Shown: piece after piece, positions 18,244 to 27,217 of the stretch
How the letters are laid out: the number at the start of each line of letters is the position of its first letter
Numbering within the stretch: the first letter of the stretch is position 1
Source: Terribacillus sp. DMT04
Lineage (GTDB): Bacteria > Bacillota > Bacilli > Bacillales > Amphibacillaceae
Length of the DNA: 64,000 nucleotides
NCBI RefSeq assembly: GCF_019056395.1
Contig: NZ_CP077639.1
Location: 1,552,001-1,616,000, forward strand
Direction: 5' to 3'
Notes under the pieces: generated by a model
Databases searched by the model: none
The model's input: only the letters and a program-made list of their open reading frames with translations
Told to the model about the DNA's origin: nothing
Translations under genes and position numbers: made by a program

Positions 18244-18813
18244 ATGGGTTTTCAAGATCAGTCCTACCGTGAGATAATCACGAAAGCAGTTATCGGCCGT
18301 GGCCGCAAGTTCAGCAAGAATATCGATCATATCAAGCCTGAGCACAAACCTTCCAGCATCCTTGGCTGCTGGGTCATCAACCACCTGTACAACGCAAAAA
18401 AGAAAGGCGATAAGGGTGTTGAAATTACAGGCAGTTATGATATCAACGTTTGGTATTCGCACCATGACAATACAAAGACAGAAGTAGTCACAGAGCGTGT
18501 ACCTTACAAGGAACTAGTCAAATTGAGTGTAAGAGATGAAAATTGCATCGATGATGAATACGAAGTTTATGCAAAGGCAATTCAGCAGCCAAACTGCTTG
18601 GAATGTAAAATTGTCCAGCATGGCCAAAAGATTTTCGTGGAAATTGAGAAAGAATTTCTTGTAGAAGTTATCGGCGAAACGAAACTTTGTGTGAAAGTAG
18701 ATCCAGATGGCTGTGTTGTAGAAGATGTAGAAGAAGAATGGGATTTCGAGCTTACGGATGACGATTTCAAAGATGTGGATCCAGACTTTTTGGATAAGAA
18801 GCACGATAATTAA
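18244..18813 (+). CDS. cotE: Outer spore coat morphogenetic protein CotE
   Basis: 189 residues, close to the B. subtilis length (181). The start [22 protein letters not shown] is diagnostic, and the C-terminus is very acidic ([15 protein letters not shown]). CotE assembles on the SpoIVA basement layer and directs outer coat assembly during sporulation. AGAGGAGG lies upstream. It is monocistronic between two terminators and precedes mutSL, as in B. subtilis. Confidence 0.96.
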   Translation: MGFQDQSYREIITKAVIGRGRKFSKNIDHIKPEHKPSSILGCWVINHLYNAKKKGDKGVEITGSYDINVWYSHHDNTKTEVVTERVPYKELVKLSVRDENCIDDEYEVYAKAIQQPNCLECKIVQHGQKIFVEIEKEFLVEVIGETKLCVKVDPDGCVVEDVEEEWDFELTDDDFKDVDPDFLDKKHDN

Positions 18814-18836
18814 ACGAGAGCAGCAGCTCTCGTTTT
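18814..18836 (+). terminator. Terminator of cotE
   Basis: Stem ACGAGAG-CAGCAG-CTCTCGT followed by TTTTTG, right after the stop. Confidence 0.92.
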
Positions 18837-18925
18837 TTGTTTGCCAAGTAAGAGACAAGGCAGGAAAAGTGAAAAAGACCTGTGTTATAATGAACATAAT
18901 TGCAATGAAACAGAGGAGTAGGAAA

Positions 18926-21526
18926 ATGGCAGGTTACACACCAATGATGCAGCAATATTTACGAATAAAAGCAGATTATAAGGATGCGTTTCTTTTCTTT
19001 CGGCTTGGAGATTTTTATGAGATGTTCTTTGATGATGCCTTGAAGGCGACAAAGGAGCTCGAAATCACCCTTACAAGCAAAAATGCAGGCGTAGAAGAAA
19101 AGGTGCCAATGTGCGGTGTTCCTTACCATTCAGCTGATAATTATATAAGAATACTAGTTTCACGCGGATTTAAAGTGGCAATTTGTGAACAAGTAGAAGA
19201 TCCGAAAACTGCTAAAGGAGTCGTGAAGCGTGAAGTAGTCCAGCTGATTACACCTGGTACCGTCATGGAGAATGGTATGCTGGACGAAAAAGAAAACAAT
19301 TACTTGGCGGCTGTAAACGAAAACGCTGATCGAACGTATAGTCTTGTTTATCATGATCTTTCTACAGGAGAAAATCGTGCGGCCCTGCTGGAAGGCGGTT
19401 TTGATACACTGCTTAGCGAACTGTACAATCAGCCGGTACGAGAAATTGTCGTTTCCGAACAACTGGAGCAGCAACTGCAAGATGAACTGAAAATGCGGCT
19501 TGGGGTAACGCTATCCTATCAGGAGCCGGGTGTATCTAGCAGTCTGTCACAAGAGAAGCTTGCTGGCGGTGTTACTGATACAAGGCTGCTAGACTGCTTT
19601 TTTATGCTTTTACATTATGTGGAGCGTACGCAAAAGCGCGGTTTGGATCACCTGAAGCCGCTTCAAGTGATGGAACTGAAGTCTTTCATGACATTAGATA
19701 TGTATTCAAAGCGCAATCTGGAGCTGACCGAAACAATTCTGAAGAAAGGCAAGCATGGAAGTTTGCTTTGGGTGCTCGATGACACCGTTACGGCAATGGG
19801 TGCAAGAATGCTGAAAAAATGGCTTGAACGACCGTTGTTGCAAAAAGAGGCAATCATGCGGCGTCAAGATTTAGTACAAGCATTTTTGGATCATTTCTTC
19901 GAGCGAGATACGATTCGCCAGCTGCTGCAATCAGTTTACGATGTTGAACGATTGTCCGGCCGTGTCGCATACGGCAATGTAAACGCCCGTGATTTATTGC
20001 AGCTGAAACGAACGCTGGCAAAACTGCCAGAACTAAAGCAGGTATTGTCGGATTTTGCAGAGACTGAGGTCCAGCGAATGGGACAAGAGCTAGATCCGCT
20101 GCCAGCATTGCATGACTATTTGGAAAGAAGTTTGCATGAAGATGCACCGATTGGTGTGCGGGAAGGCGGGCTGTTAAAGGATGGTTTTCATACGCAGCTT
20201 GATACGTATCGAGATGCATCCAGAAACGGCAAACAATGGATTGCCGCACTAGAGCAGCAAGAGCGAATAGAAACAGGCATCAAGTCGCTGAAGGTCGGCT
20301 ATAACAAAGTATTCGGCTACTATATTGAAGTTACACGAGCAAACCTGCATTTGCTGCCGGAAGGAAAGTACGAGCGAAAGCAGACGCTCAGCAATGCTGA
20401 GCGCTTTATCACACCCGAATTGAAAGAAAAAGAAGCGTTAATCTTGGAAGCACAAGATCAGAGTGTGGAGTTGGAGTATGAATTGTTCTTGGAGATCAGG
20501 GACCATGTGAAAACATATATTCCAGCACTGCAGCAGCTGGCAGATCAGATCAGCCAATTGGATGTGCTGCAAAGCTTTGCAGAAGTAAGTGAAAAGCAGC
20601 GATATGCTCGGCCGACGTTTAACAGCATCAGATCTGTATCCATTACGGAAGGCCGTCATCCGGTTATTGAGAAAGTGATGAAATCCGGTGAGTTCGTTCC
20701 GAATGATGTGCAGATGGACCAGGGATCGGACATCTTGCTAATTACTGGACCGAATATGAGTGGTAAAAGTACCTATATGCGGCAAGTTGCTTTGACGAGC
20801 ATTATGGCGCAAATAGGTTGTTTCGTGCCGAGTGAAGCGGCAGATTTGCCGTTATTTGATCAAATCTTTACTCGTATCGGTGCAGCGGACGATCTCGTTT
20901 CCGGTCAAAGTACATTCATGGTCGAGATGCTGGAATCCAGGCATGCTTTGGAGCATGCGACAGACAGGAGTTTAATCTTGCTTGACGAAATTGGCCGCGG
21001 GACAAGCACGTATGACGGCATGGCGTTAGCGCAGTCCATTATTGAATATGTGCATGACAACATTCATGCTAAAACATTATTCTCCACGCATTATCATGAG
21101 CTTACGACATTAGATGAGGATTTAGAAAAGCTTCGAAACGTGCACGTGCGAGCAGAGGAGCATGAAGGCAATGTTGTCTTTCTTCACCAAATTCGTGAAG
21201 GAGCAGCAGATGAGAGCTACGGCATTCACGTAGCAAAACTTGCTAAGCTGCCAGACAGTCTGATCGAGCGGGCGTCTGCGATTCTGCAAGAGCTGGAAGG
21301 GCAAGGGCAGAAGCTGGTAACCTCTGCTCCCGAAGCAGTCCAGGAAGACATGCAGCTGTCTTTCTTTGCAGAACCAGAACCGAAAAAGGAAGAAACAGTA
21401 AAAAAATCAGACAAGCGAGCAGATCAGGTGCTTGCGGAGCTTTCTTCCATTAATTTAATGGAGCAAACACCGATGGAAGCAATGAATTTATTGTATAAAC
21501 TGCAGCAAATGGCAGCAAAGAAGTAA
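18926..21526 (+). CDS. mutS: DNA mismatch repair protein MutS
   Basis: 866 residues from MAGYTPMMQQYLRIK with AGAGGAGTAGG upstream; the longer frame begins inside cotE. It recognises mismatches through F30-x-E32 (GDFYEMFF). The ATPase has Walker A GPNMSGKS at 608-615 and Walker B LILLDEIGRGTSTYDG. Near the C-terminus QLSFF (810-814) fits the beta-clamp-binding consensus that recruits MutS to replication forks in B. subtilis. mutL follows after 12 bases in an operon. Confidence 0.97.
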   Translation: MAGYTPMMQQYLRIKADYKDAFLFFRLGDFYEMFFDDALKATKELEITLTSKNAGVEEKVPMCGVPYHSADNYIRILVSRGFKVAICEQVEDPKTAKGVVKREVVQLITPGTVMENGMLDEKENNYLAAVNENADRTYSLVYHDLSTGENRAALLEGGFDTLLSELYNQPVREIVVSEQLEQQLQDELKMRLGVTLSYQEPGVSSSLSQEKLAGGVTDTRLLDCFFMLLHYVERTQKRGLDHLKPLQVMELKSFMTLDMYSKRNLELTETILKKGKHGSLLWVLDDTVTAMGARMLKKWLERPLLQKEAIMRRQDLVQAFLDHFFERDTIRQLLQSVYDVERLSGRVAYGNVNARDLLQLKRTLAKLPELKQVLSDFAETEVQRMGQELDPLPALHDYLERSLHEDAPIGVREGGLLKDGFHTQLDTYRDASRNGKQWIAALEQQERIETGIKSLKVGYNKVFGYYIEVTRANLHLLPEGKYERKQTLSNAERFITPELKEKEALILEAQDQSVELEYELFLEIRDHVKTYIPALQQLADQISQLDVLQSFAEVSEKQRYARPTFNSIRSVSITEGRHPVIEKVMKSGEFVPNDVQMDQGSDILLITGPNMSGKSTYMRQVALTSIMAQIGCFVPSEAADLPLFDQIFTRIGAADDLVSGQSTFMVEMLESRHALEHATDRSLILLDEIGRGTSTYDGMALAQSIIEYVHDNIHAKTLFSTHYHELTTLDEDLEKLRNVHVRAEEHEGNVVFLHQIREGAADESYGIHVAKLAKLPDSLIERASAILQELEGQGQKLVTSAPEAVQEDMQLSFFAEPEPKKEETVKKSDKRADQVLAELSSINLMEQTPMEAMNLLYKLQQMAAKK

Positions 21527-21538
21527 GGAGGTTCCAAC

Positions 21539-23386
21539 ATGGCGATTCAATTGATGCCGGATGTTTTAGCAAATAAAATAGCAGCTGGAGAAGTAGTTGA
21601 ACGGCCGGCTTCTGTCGTCAAGGAACTGGTTGAAAACAGTATTGATGCCGGAAGTACGGTAATTAAAGTAGCTATTAAAGAAGCTGGACTGACCGAGATT
21701 TGTATTGTTGACAATGGTGCTGGCATGGAAGCAGATGACGTGGAGCGTGCTTTCTTCCGTCATGCCACGAGTAAAATTCGTAATGAAAATGATTTATTTC
21801 ATGTACGAACACTCGGATTTCGCGGCGAGGCTCTCGCCAGTATCGCTGCGGTAAGTCAGCTCGAGATAAAGACGAGTACTGGAGAAGATGCGGGCGTGAA
21901 GCTAGCTTTAGAAGGCGGCATCATAAAGGAACGAGGCAAATGCGATGCGCGTAAAGGGACGGAAATTACCGTACGTCATTTGTTTTTTAATACACCTGCC
22001 CGCTTAAAATATATGAAAACCATCCATACTGAGCTTGGTCATGTATCAGAAGTGATTAATCGGATGGCATTAGCTCATCCGGAAATCCGCTTTGAACTGA
22101 CGCATAATGACAAGCCGCTGTTTCAATCGACTGGCCGCGGTGAAATGCTGCAAATTGTTGCACAGATTTACGGCAACTCGGTCGCTAAGAAAATGGTCAA
22201 CGCTTCGCATGAAACATTGGATTATCAGTTAGAGGTGTTAGCGGCAAAACCAGAAATTAACCGGGCGTCCCGGCAATATGTATCATTTATCGTGAACGGC
22301 AGATATATTCGCAATCCTATTTTAGCTAAAGCTGTCATGCAGGCGTATCATACGCTGCTGCCAATCGGAAGATTTCCGCTTGCGGTGATTTCGATTAAGA
22401 TGGATCCAATTCTTGTTGATGTTAACGTGCATCCCGCAAAACTGGAGGTACGTTTCAGCAAGGAGAAGGAATTATTTGATGCCGTGGAACAGCTTGTTAG
22501 CAAAGCATTGCGGCAGCAGCGACTTATCCCGGAAGCGGCAACACCGAAACCGAAAAAGCCACAGGAAAAAAGTGAACAGCAAAGCTTCACATTTTTTGAA
22601 ACGAAACCAAATAGAGAGCCGCAGCCTGAAAAGTGGTTTTTTGATGAAGTAAAAGAGACAGCGCCGCCGATTATTACGGAACAGCCCGCACAGCAACCGC
22701 AGCCTAACGATGGTTTTTGGACGGAACCAGCGTACAGTCCAGGAACAGTTTCCGAAGATACGATTACGGAAGAAACGATTGAGCCGGAGCAAGAGCCAGC
22801 ATATGCAGTGCCGGTGATGTATCCGATTGGACAGCATCACGGCACGTACATCTTGGCAGAAAATGAAGAAGGACTGTTTCTAGTCGACCAGCATGCTGCA
22901 CAAGAGCGGATTAAATACGAATACTTTAGAGATAAAATAGGCGATGTAGAAAAAGAGCTTCAGGAGCTGCTTATTCCGCTGACGTTTGATTTCACCAAAC
23001 AAGAGGCACTAATCGTCGAACAATATCAAACAGAATTAGAAGCGGTTGGGCTATTCTTTGAATCTTTCGGCGGCAGTACGTACATTGTGCGCTCCCACCC
23101 GCAATGGTTCCCGAAAGGTTTTGAGGAAGAAGTTATTCGTGAAATCGTCGAGCAGGTCATGCAGGAGAGTAAAGTTGATATTCATAAATTACGAGAAGAA
23201 GCGGCCATTATGATGTCTTGCAAGCGATCAATCAAAGCGAACCATCATCTGAACTATGATGATATGTTTCATTTGCTGGAAGAGCTTCGTACATCACAAG
23301 ATCCGTTTACTTGCCCGCATGGCCGGCCGATTATTATCCGTTTTACTTCCTATGAGCTGGAGAAGCTGTTTAAGCGCGTGCAATAA
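21539..23386 (+). CDS. mutL: DNA mismatch repair endonuclease MutL
   Basis: 615 residues. The N-terminal GHKL ATPase motifs are [22 protein letters not shown] and TLGFRGEAL. The C-terminal nicking endonuclease is intact: [12 protein letters not shown] at 450-461 (DQHAx2Ex4E), [12 protein letters not shown] and CPHGRP at 592-597. QELLIPLTF resembles the MutL clamp-binding motif. This fits a MutH-independent mismatch repair system. AAGGAGG precedes the ATG just after mutS. Confidence 0.97.
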   Translation: MAIQLMPDVLANKIAAGEVVERPASVVKELVENSIDAGSTVIKVAIKEAGLTEICIVDNGAGMEADDVERAFFRHATSKIRNENDLFHVRTLGFRGEALASIAAVSQLEIKTSTGEDAGVKLALEGGIIKERGKCDARKGTEITVRHLFFNTPARLKYMKTIHTELGHVSEVINRMALAHPEIRFELTHNDKPLFQSTGRGEMLQIVAQIYGNSVAKKMVNASHETLDYQLEVLAAKPEINRASRQYVSFIVNGRYIRNPILAKAVMQAYHTLLPIGRFPLAVISIKMDPILVDVNVHPAKLEVRFSKEKELFDAVEQLVSKALRQQRLIPEAATPKPKKPQEKSEQQSFTFFETKPNREPQPEKWFFDEVKETAPPIITEQPAQQPQPNDGFWTEPAYSPGTVSEDTITEETIEPEQEPAYAVPVMYPIGQHHGTYILAENEEGLFLVDQHAAQERIKYEYFRDKIGDVEKELQELLIPLTFDFTKQEALIVEQYQTELEAVGLFFESFGGSTYIVRSHPQWFPKGFEEEVIREIVEQVMQESKVDIHKLREEAAIMMSCKRSIKANHHLNYDDMFHLLEELRTSQDPFTCPHGRPIIIRFTSYELEKLFKRVQ

Positions 23387-23468
23387 TATTGGACGAGTCA
23401 AACGAGATTTATATTACATGAGAACAACTGCAAACAGTGTCCAGCATTTTAATTTTGATACAGGAGAA

Positions 23469-23512
23469 AATCCAAACAATGGCTGTTAATTCGGCATTGT
23501 TTGGATTTTTTT
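23469..23512 (+). terminator. Terminator of mutSL
   Basis: Stem AATCCAAACAATG / CATTGTTTGGATT with a 10-12-base loop, then TTTTTTA. Confidence 0.93.
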
Positions 23513-23633
23513 ATGGCTGAAATACGCTTATCCAAGCCGCAATTTTGCTTGTCTAGGTAGCAACCGTTACCCCAGCAATGGTTTACGCTTATACTATCTT
23601 GTAACGAAAAAATGACAGGAAGGAGTATGTGCT

Positions 23634-24257
23634 ATGGCTTTATTCATTAAACCATCTGCAGGCAGATTGACGAATGGCTTCCAAGGTGCAAGTTCTTCCC
23701 ATAACGGCGTGGATTGGGCACAATCGGGAACAGTTCGTGTAGCTGCTGCTGCAGCAGGAACTGTCTCCCGATCGTATGTATCTTCCTCTTATGGAGAAGT
23801 TATTTTTATTGTACATCAGCTAGACGGTCAGAAGTATGAAACGGTATACGCACATTTGCGTTCCGGTTCCAGACAAGTTGGCGTGGGCGATACCGTCAGA
23901 CAAGGCCAATTTATTGGCTATATGGGAAATACAGGTGATTCGACTGGTCAGCATTTGCATTTTGAATTGCATCGGGGCAGATGGAATGCAAATAAAACCA
24001 ATGCGGTTAATCCGCTAGGCTATATTGGCGCAGGTTCCAGCGCTTCACAGAATTCCGCTGGCACAGCTTATCCAGGAAGCTATATACGGACTGGATCGCG
24101 CGGAGAAAACGTTAGGAAAATCCAGCGCGCTGTCGGAGTAACAGTTGATGGCATTTTCGGTCCGAACACACGACAGGCGGTTATTAATTTTCAGCGCAAT
24201 AATGGACTTGGTGTCGATGGCATCGTTGGTCCGGAAACGTGGAATAAATTATTCTGA
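23634..24257 (+). CDS. M23 peptidoglycan endopeptidase with peptidoglycan-binding domain, no signal peptide
   Basis: 207 residues. An M23/LytM domain (about 5-125) has the zinc ligands in HNGVDW and HLHFELH, plus YETVYAHL and GYMGNTGDSTGQ. A short linker leads to a PG_binding_1 domain (about 145-207; RTGSRGENVRKIQRAVG, DGIFGPNTRQAVINFQ). It would cut peptide cross-links in the wall. No signal peptide or membrane anchor is present, so export is unexplained; lysis, forespore or phage-type release are options. AGGAAGGAG precedes the ATG. It sits alone between mutL and a Dps gene and is not part of the B. subtilis arrangement. Confidence 0.85.
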   Translation: MALFIKPSAGRLTNGFQGASSSHNGVDWAQSGTVRVAAAAAGTVSRSYVSSSYGEVIFIVHQLDGQKYETVYAHLRSGSRQVGVGDTVRQGQFIGYMGNTGDSTGQHLHFELHRGRWNANKTNAVNPLGYIGAGSSASQNSAGTAYPGSYIRTGSRGENVRKIQRAVGVTVDGIFGPNTRQAVINFQRNNGLGVDGIVGPETWNKLF

Positions 24258-24293
24258 AATTGGGCATGCTGACAGCCAGAGGGGGCGTTAGCT

Positions 24294-24752
24294 ATGCAAA
24301 CAAATCAGCATCTTATCGACTTTTTAAACCAGCAAATTGCTAATACAAGTGTACTGCACGTGAAACTTCAGCGTTATCATTGGTATGCAAAAGGTCCTTA
24401 TGGATACGTTATTGAACAATATACAAAGAATTTGCACGAGCAGCTGGATGATATAAAGCAGTGCTTAGGCGTGCGGGTGCTTGCTATCGGCGGCAGACCA
24501 ATTGCAGTAATGAGCAAATTTCTGCAAGAAGCCACCCTTATGGAAGCAGAAGCGGATGACGAAGATTATGAGGTGGTAAAAACACTGCGTCATGACTACA
24601 GTCAGCTGGCACAAGAGATAAAGATTACCGGCATACCGCTTGCCAGGAGGCAGGAAGATGAAGCGACAGCAAGTCTTCTCGTTGATATTCTTGGTAAGCT
24701 GGAATATGAAGCCATTCGTTTGACGAAATATCTCATTGATGCCAATCGATAA
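24294..24752 (+). CDS. Dps-family protein with degenerate ferroxidase site
   Basis: 152 residues with the Dps four-helix pattern: KLQRYHWYAKGP at the first helix and VLAIGGRPIAVM after the second. An ungapped comparison with B. subtilis MrgA shows only H29 of the four ferroxidase ligands retained. The second His is E41, the Asp is Q56 and the Glu is V60. Dps normally stores iron and protects DNA; this copy probably cannot oxidise iron in the usual way. GAGGGGG precedes the ATG. Its position between a wall hydrolase and miaA gives no functional hint. Confidence 0.8.
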   Translation: MQTNQHLIDFLNQQIANTSVLHVKLQRYHWYAKGPYGYVIEQYTKNLHEQLDDIKQCLGVRVLAIGGRPIAVMSKFLQEATLMEAEADDEDYEVVKTLRHDYSQLAQEIKITGIPLARRQEDEATASLLVDILGKLEYEAIRLTKYLIDANR

Positions 24753-24775
24753 GCTGTGCTGTATGCACGGCTTTT
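24751..24775 (+). terminator. Terminator after the Dps gene
   Basis: Stem AAGCTGTGC-TGTAT-GCACGGCTT with one G-U pair, then TTCGTTT; it overlaps the stop codon. Confidence 0.75.
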
Positions 24776-24837
24776 CGTTTATCTTTCTCTGTCTCGTTAT
24801 GCTAAACTAATGGCATGATGGCAAGAAGGAGACTAAC

Positions 24838-25773
24838 ATGAAAAAGCAAAAAGTAATTGTGATTGTCGGTCCAACGGGTGTTGGCAAGACACAGCTGAGT
24901 GTTGAAATCGCGAAGAAGTTTAATGGCGAGGTTATTAGCGGTGATTCCATGCAAATATACAAAGGTATGGACATCGGTACAGCGAAAGTCACAAAAGAAG
25001 AGCAGCAAGGAATACGGCATCATTTAATTGATATCCGTGAACCGGAAGAAAGCTATTCGGCTGCTGACTTTCAAAAAGATGTACAAGCCTGTATTGCAGC
25101 AATACATAGCCGAGGAAAAATTCCAATTATTGCTGGGGGAACTGGATTATACATACAAGCTGCGCTGTACAGCTATGATTTTTCTGAAGCAAAACGAGAC
25201 GATAGCTACCAGCAGCAGCTGGAACAAGAAGCACAGACCCATGGAGCGGATCATTTGCATGCGCAGCTGCAAGAAGTAGATCCGATTCAGGCAGAGCGCA
25301 TCCATCCGAACAATGTACGCCGTGTTATCCGTGCGCTGGAGATTTATCATCGTACAGGGGAAAGAATGAGTGATCATGAAGAAAACGCCCTGGATTCCCG
25401 ATATGATGCAACAATCATCGGTTTGGAAATGGATCGTGAATTGTTATACGAACAAATCAATCTCCGAGTGGATCGTATGCTGACCGACGGATTGTTAGAC
25501 GAAGTTCGCACGTTTTTCGAAGCTGGACTATGTGATACACAATCTATGCGGGCAATCGGCTATAAGGAGTTTATCCCTTATTTCGAAGGGAAAATGAACT
25601 GGGAGGATACGGTGACGCAGCTGAAACAAAACAGCCGTCGCTATGCCAAACGGCAATATACATGGTTCCGCAACAAAATGGATGTGAATTGGTATACAAT
25701 CACACCAGCAGAAAAAGCAGAAAAGTTTACAATTATTTTAGAAGAACTTGCAGGAATGCTGAAAGAAAGGTAG
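24838..25773 (+). CDS. miaA: tRNA dimethylallyltransferase
   Basis: 311 residues. It transfers dimethylallyl to A37 of tRNA, providing the substrate of MiaB at 16088. P-loop GPTGVGKT is at 11-18, then SGDSMQIYKGMDIGTAK and IIAGGTGLYIQA, all family signatures. The ATG follows AAGGAGAC. hfq starts 35 bases downstream in the conserved miaA-hfq pair. Confidence 0.96.
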   Translation: MKKQKVIVIVGPTGVGKTQLSVEIAKKFNGEVISGDSMQIYKGMDIGTAKVTKEEQQGIRHHLIDIREPEESYSAADFQKDVQACIAAIHSRGKIPIIAGGTGLYIQAALYSYDFSEAKRDDSYQQQLEQEAQTHGADHLHAQLQEVDPIQAERIHPNNVRRVIRALEIYHRTGERMSDHEENALDSRYDATIIGLEMDRELLYEQINLRVDRMLTDGLLDEVRTFFEAGLCDTQSMRAIGYKEFIPYFEGKMNWEDTVTQLKQNSRRYAKRQYTWFRNKMDVNWYTITPAEKAEKFTIILEELAGMLKER

Positions 25774-25808
25774 AAATAGGAACCGTATAGAAATTAGGAG
25801 GGGAATAG

Positions 25809-26042
25809 ATGTCACAATCTGTAAATATTCAAGATCAATATCTGAACCAGCTTCGCAAAGAGCGTATGCAAGTAACTATCTTTCTTACGAATGGATTCCA
25901 AATCCGCGGAACAGTGAAGGCTTTTGACAATTTCACTGTACTGTTCGAAACGGAAGGAAGACAGCAATTAATCTTTAAACATGCGATTTCCACATTCTCG
26001 CCAGCTAAGAATGTATCGCTGGATTATAAAGAACAAAGCTAA
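25809..26042 (+). CDS. hfq: RNA chaperone Hfq
   Basis: 77 residues, the typical Firmicutes length (B. subtilis 73). The Sm1 motif spans [20 protein letters not shown] and the Sm2 signature is FKHAIS (Y/FKHA). A hexameric RNA-binding ring is expected. AGGAGGGG precedes the ATG. A terminator follows directly. Confidence 0.96.
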   Translation: MSQSVNIQDQYLNQLRKERMQVTIFLTNGFQIRGTVKAFDNFTVLFETEGRQQLIFKHAISTFSPAKNVSLDYKEQS

Positions 26043-26047
26043 ACAAG

Positions 26048-26077
26048 AACGGGTGCCGCTGGCGCCCGTTTTGTTTT
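26048..26077 (+). terminator. Terminator of miaA-hfq
   Basis: Stem ACGGGTGCC-GCT-GGCGCCCGT with one G-U pair, then TTTGTTTTG. Confidence 0.9.
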
Positions 26078-26183
26078 GTGGTGGTAAAGCGACTCCTTGC
26101 TGAATAAAGTAGAGAAAGACCGTTGGGCGTTTGTCACGCTATGTCTGTCTTGAGCGTAAACTACTGCAGTGAGGGGTGATCAT

Positions 26184-27107
26184 GTGGAAGCTCAAGTTAC
26201 GAATACGAAGGGTAAGATCAATATCGTCCTAAAGAACCGACAACAAGAGATGGAGCAGCTGCAGCATGCAGCCATCAAGCGCGATATCGATCCATTCCGT
26301 CATATTGATCAGGAATTCGCCGCATTCATCGGTTTGGAAAAGCTCAAAAAGACAATCAAAGAAATTTACGCCAATGTCCATATTAACCAAAAAAGAGAAG
26401 CTGCAGGATTAAAACAGGAAAAACAAGTGCTGCATATGCTATTCGAAGGCAATCCAGGTACCGGGAAAACAACGATCGCCCGCAAGCTGGCAGCTGTTTT
26501 CCACGAAATGAATGTACTTGACAAAGGACATTTTATTGAAGCAGAACGAGCTGATCTGGTTGGAGAATATATTGGCCACACAGCCCAGAAGACGAGAGCG
26601 CTCGTCCAGCGGGCCATGGGCGGCATCTTATTTATAGATGAAGCATATTCTCTGGCTCGTGGCGGAGAAAAAGATTTTGGCAAAGAAGCAATTGATACAC
26701 TAGTAAAGCATATGGAAGATGCATCCAACAGGTTTATTCTTATTCTTGCTGGCTACCCAAGAGAAATGGCGAATTTTATGAGTTTAAATCCAGGGCTGCG
26801 CTCACGGTTTCCAATCCAGCTCCAATTTCCTGACTACAAATCTGAACAGCTGATGGATATCGCCAAAGGTATGCTTGCCGAAAAAGAATACCAACTCACG
26901 AAAGAAGCAGAGTGGAAGCTGAAGGAAATCATTGTGCAGCAAAAGTCAAAGCGGACACCTGATTTCTCTAATGCCCGATTTGTTCGTAACATACTTGAGA
27001 AAGCAATTCGTATGCAGGCAGTGCGCCTCGTGCGTCATGATCACCATCTGTCGACCGAGGAACTAATGAAAGTGACTGTTGCTGATTTGAATGCAGAAGA
27101 ATCATAA
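26184..27107 (+). CDS. spoVK: Stage V sporulation protein K, AAA+ ATPase
   Basis: 307 residues from GTG at 26184 (MEAQVTNTKGKINI), with GAGGGGTG upstream; the GTG five codons earlier lies within that site. It is a CbbX-type AAA+ ATPase with Walker A GNPGTGKT at 89-96, Walker B LFIDEAYSL around D152 and the arginine-containing LNPGLRSRFP. It is needed for spore maturation in B. subtilis. Position after hfq and before hflX agrees with synteny, apart from the inserted ger operon. A tandem paralogue is encoded at 56138. Confidence 0.93.
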   Translation: MEAQVTNTKGKINIVLKNRQQEMEQLQHAAIKRDIDPFRHIDQEFAAFIGLEKLKKTIKEIYANVHINQKREAAGLKQEKQVLHMLFEGNPGTGKTTIARKLAAVFHEMNVLDKGHFIEAERADLVGEYIGHTAQKTRALVQRAMGGILFIDEAYSLARGGEKDFGKEAIDTLVKHMEDASNRFILILAGYPREMANFMSLNPGLRSRFPIQLQFPDYKSEQLMDIAKGMLAEKEYQLTKEAEWKLKEIIVQQKSKRTPDFSNARFVRNILEKAIRMQAVRLVRHDHHLSTEELMKVTVADLNAEES

Positions 27108-27118
27108 CCTTTTATAAG

Positions 27119-27149
27119 AGCTTTAGCTGCTTACAGCTAGAGCTTTTTT
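27119..27149 (+). terminator. Terminator of spoVK
   Basis: Stem AGCTTTAGCT / AGCTAGAGCT with one G-U pair and a short loop, then TTTTTA. Confidence 0.88.
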
Positions 27150-27167
27150 ATTTGCAGATTTTTACCT

Positions 27168-27197
27168 TGAATAGGCTGGAATTCATAGGGCACGATA
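27168..27197 (+). promoter_or_regulatory. Possible sigma-G promoter of the ger operon
   Basis: TGAATA (27168-27173) matches the sigma-G -35. CACGATA, 17 bases later, matches 4 of 7 of CATACTA. Forespore control is expected for germinant receptors. Confidence 0.35.
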
Positions 27198-27217
27198 CGT
27201 AGCAAGGAGTGCAGATA

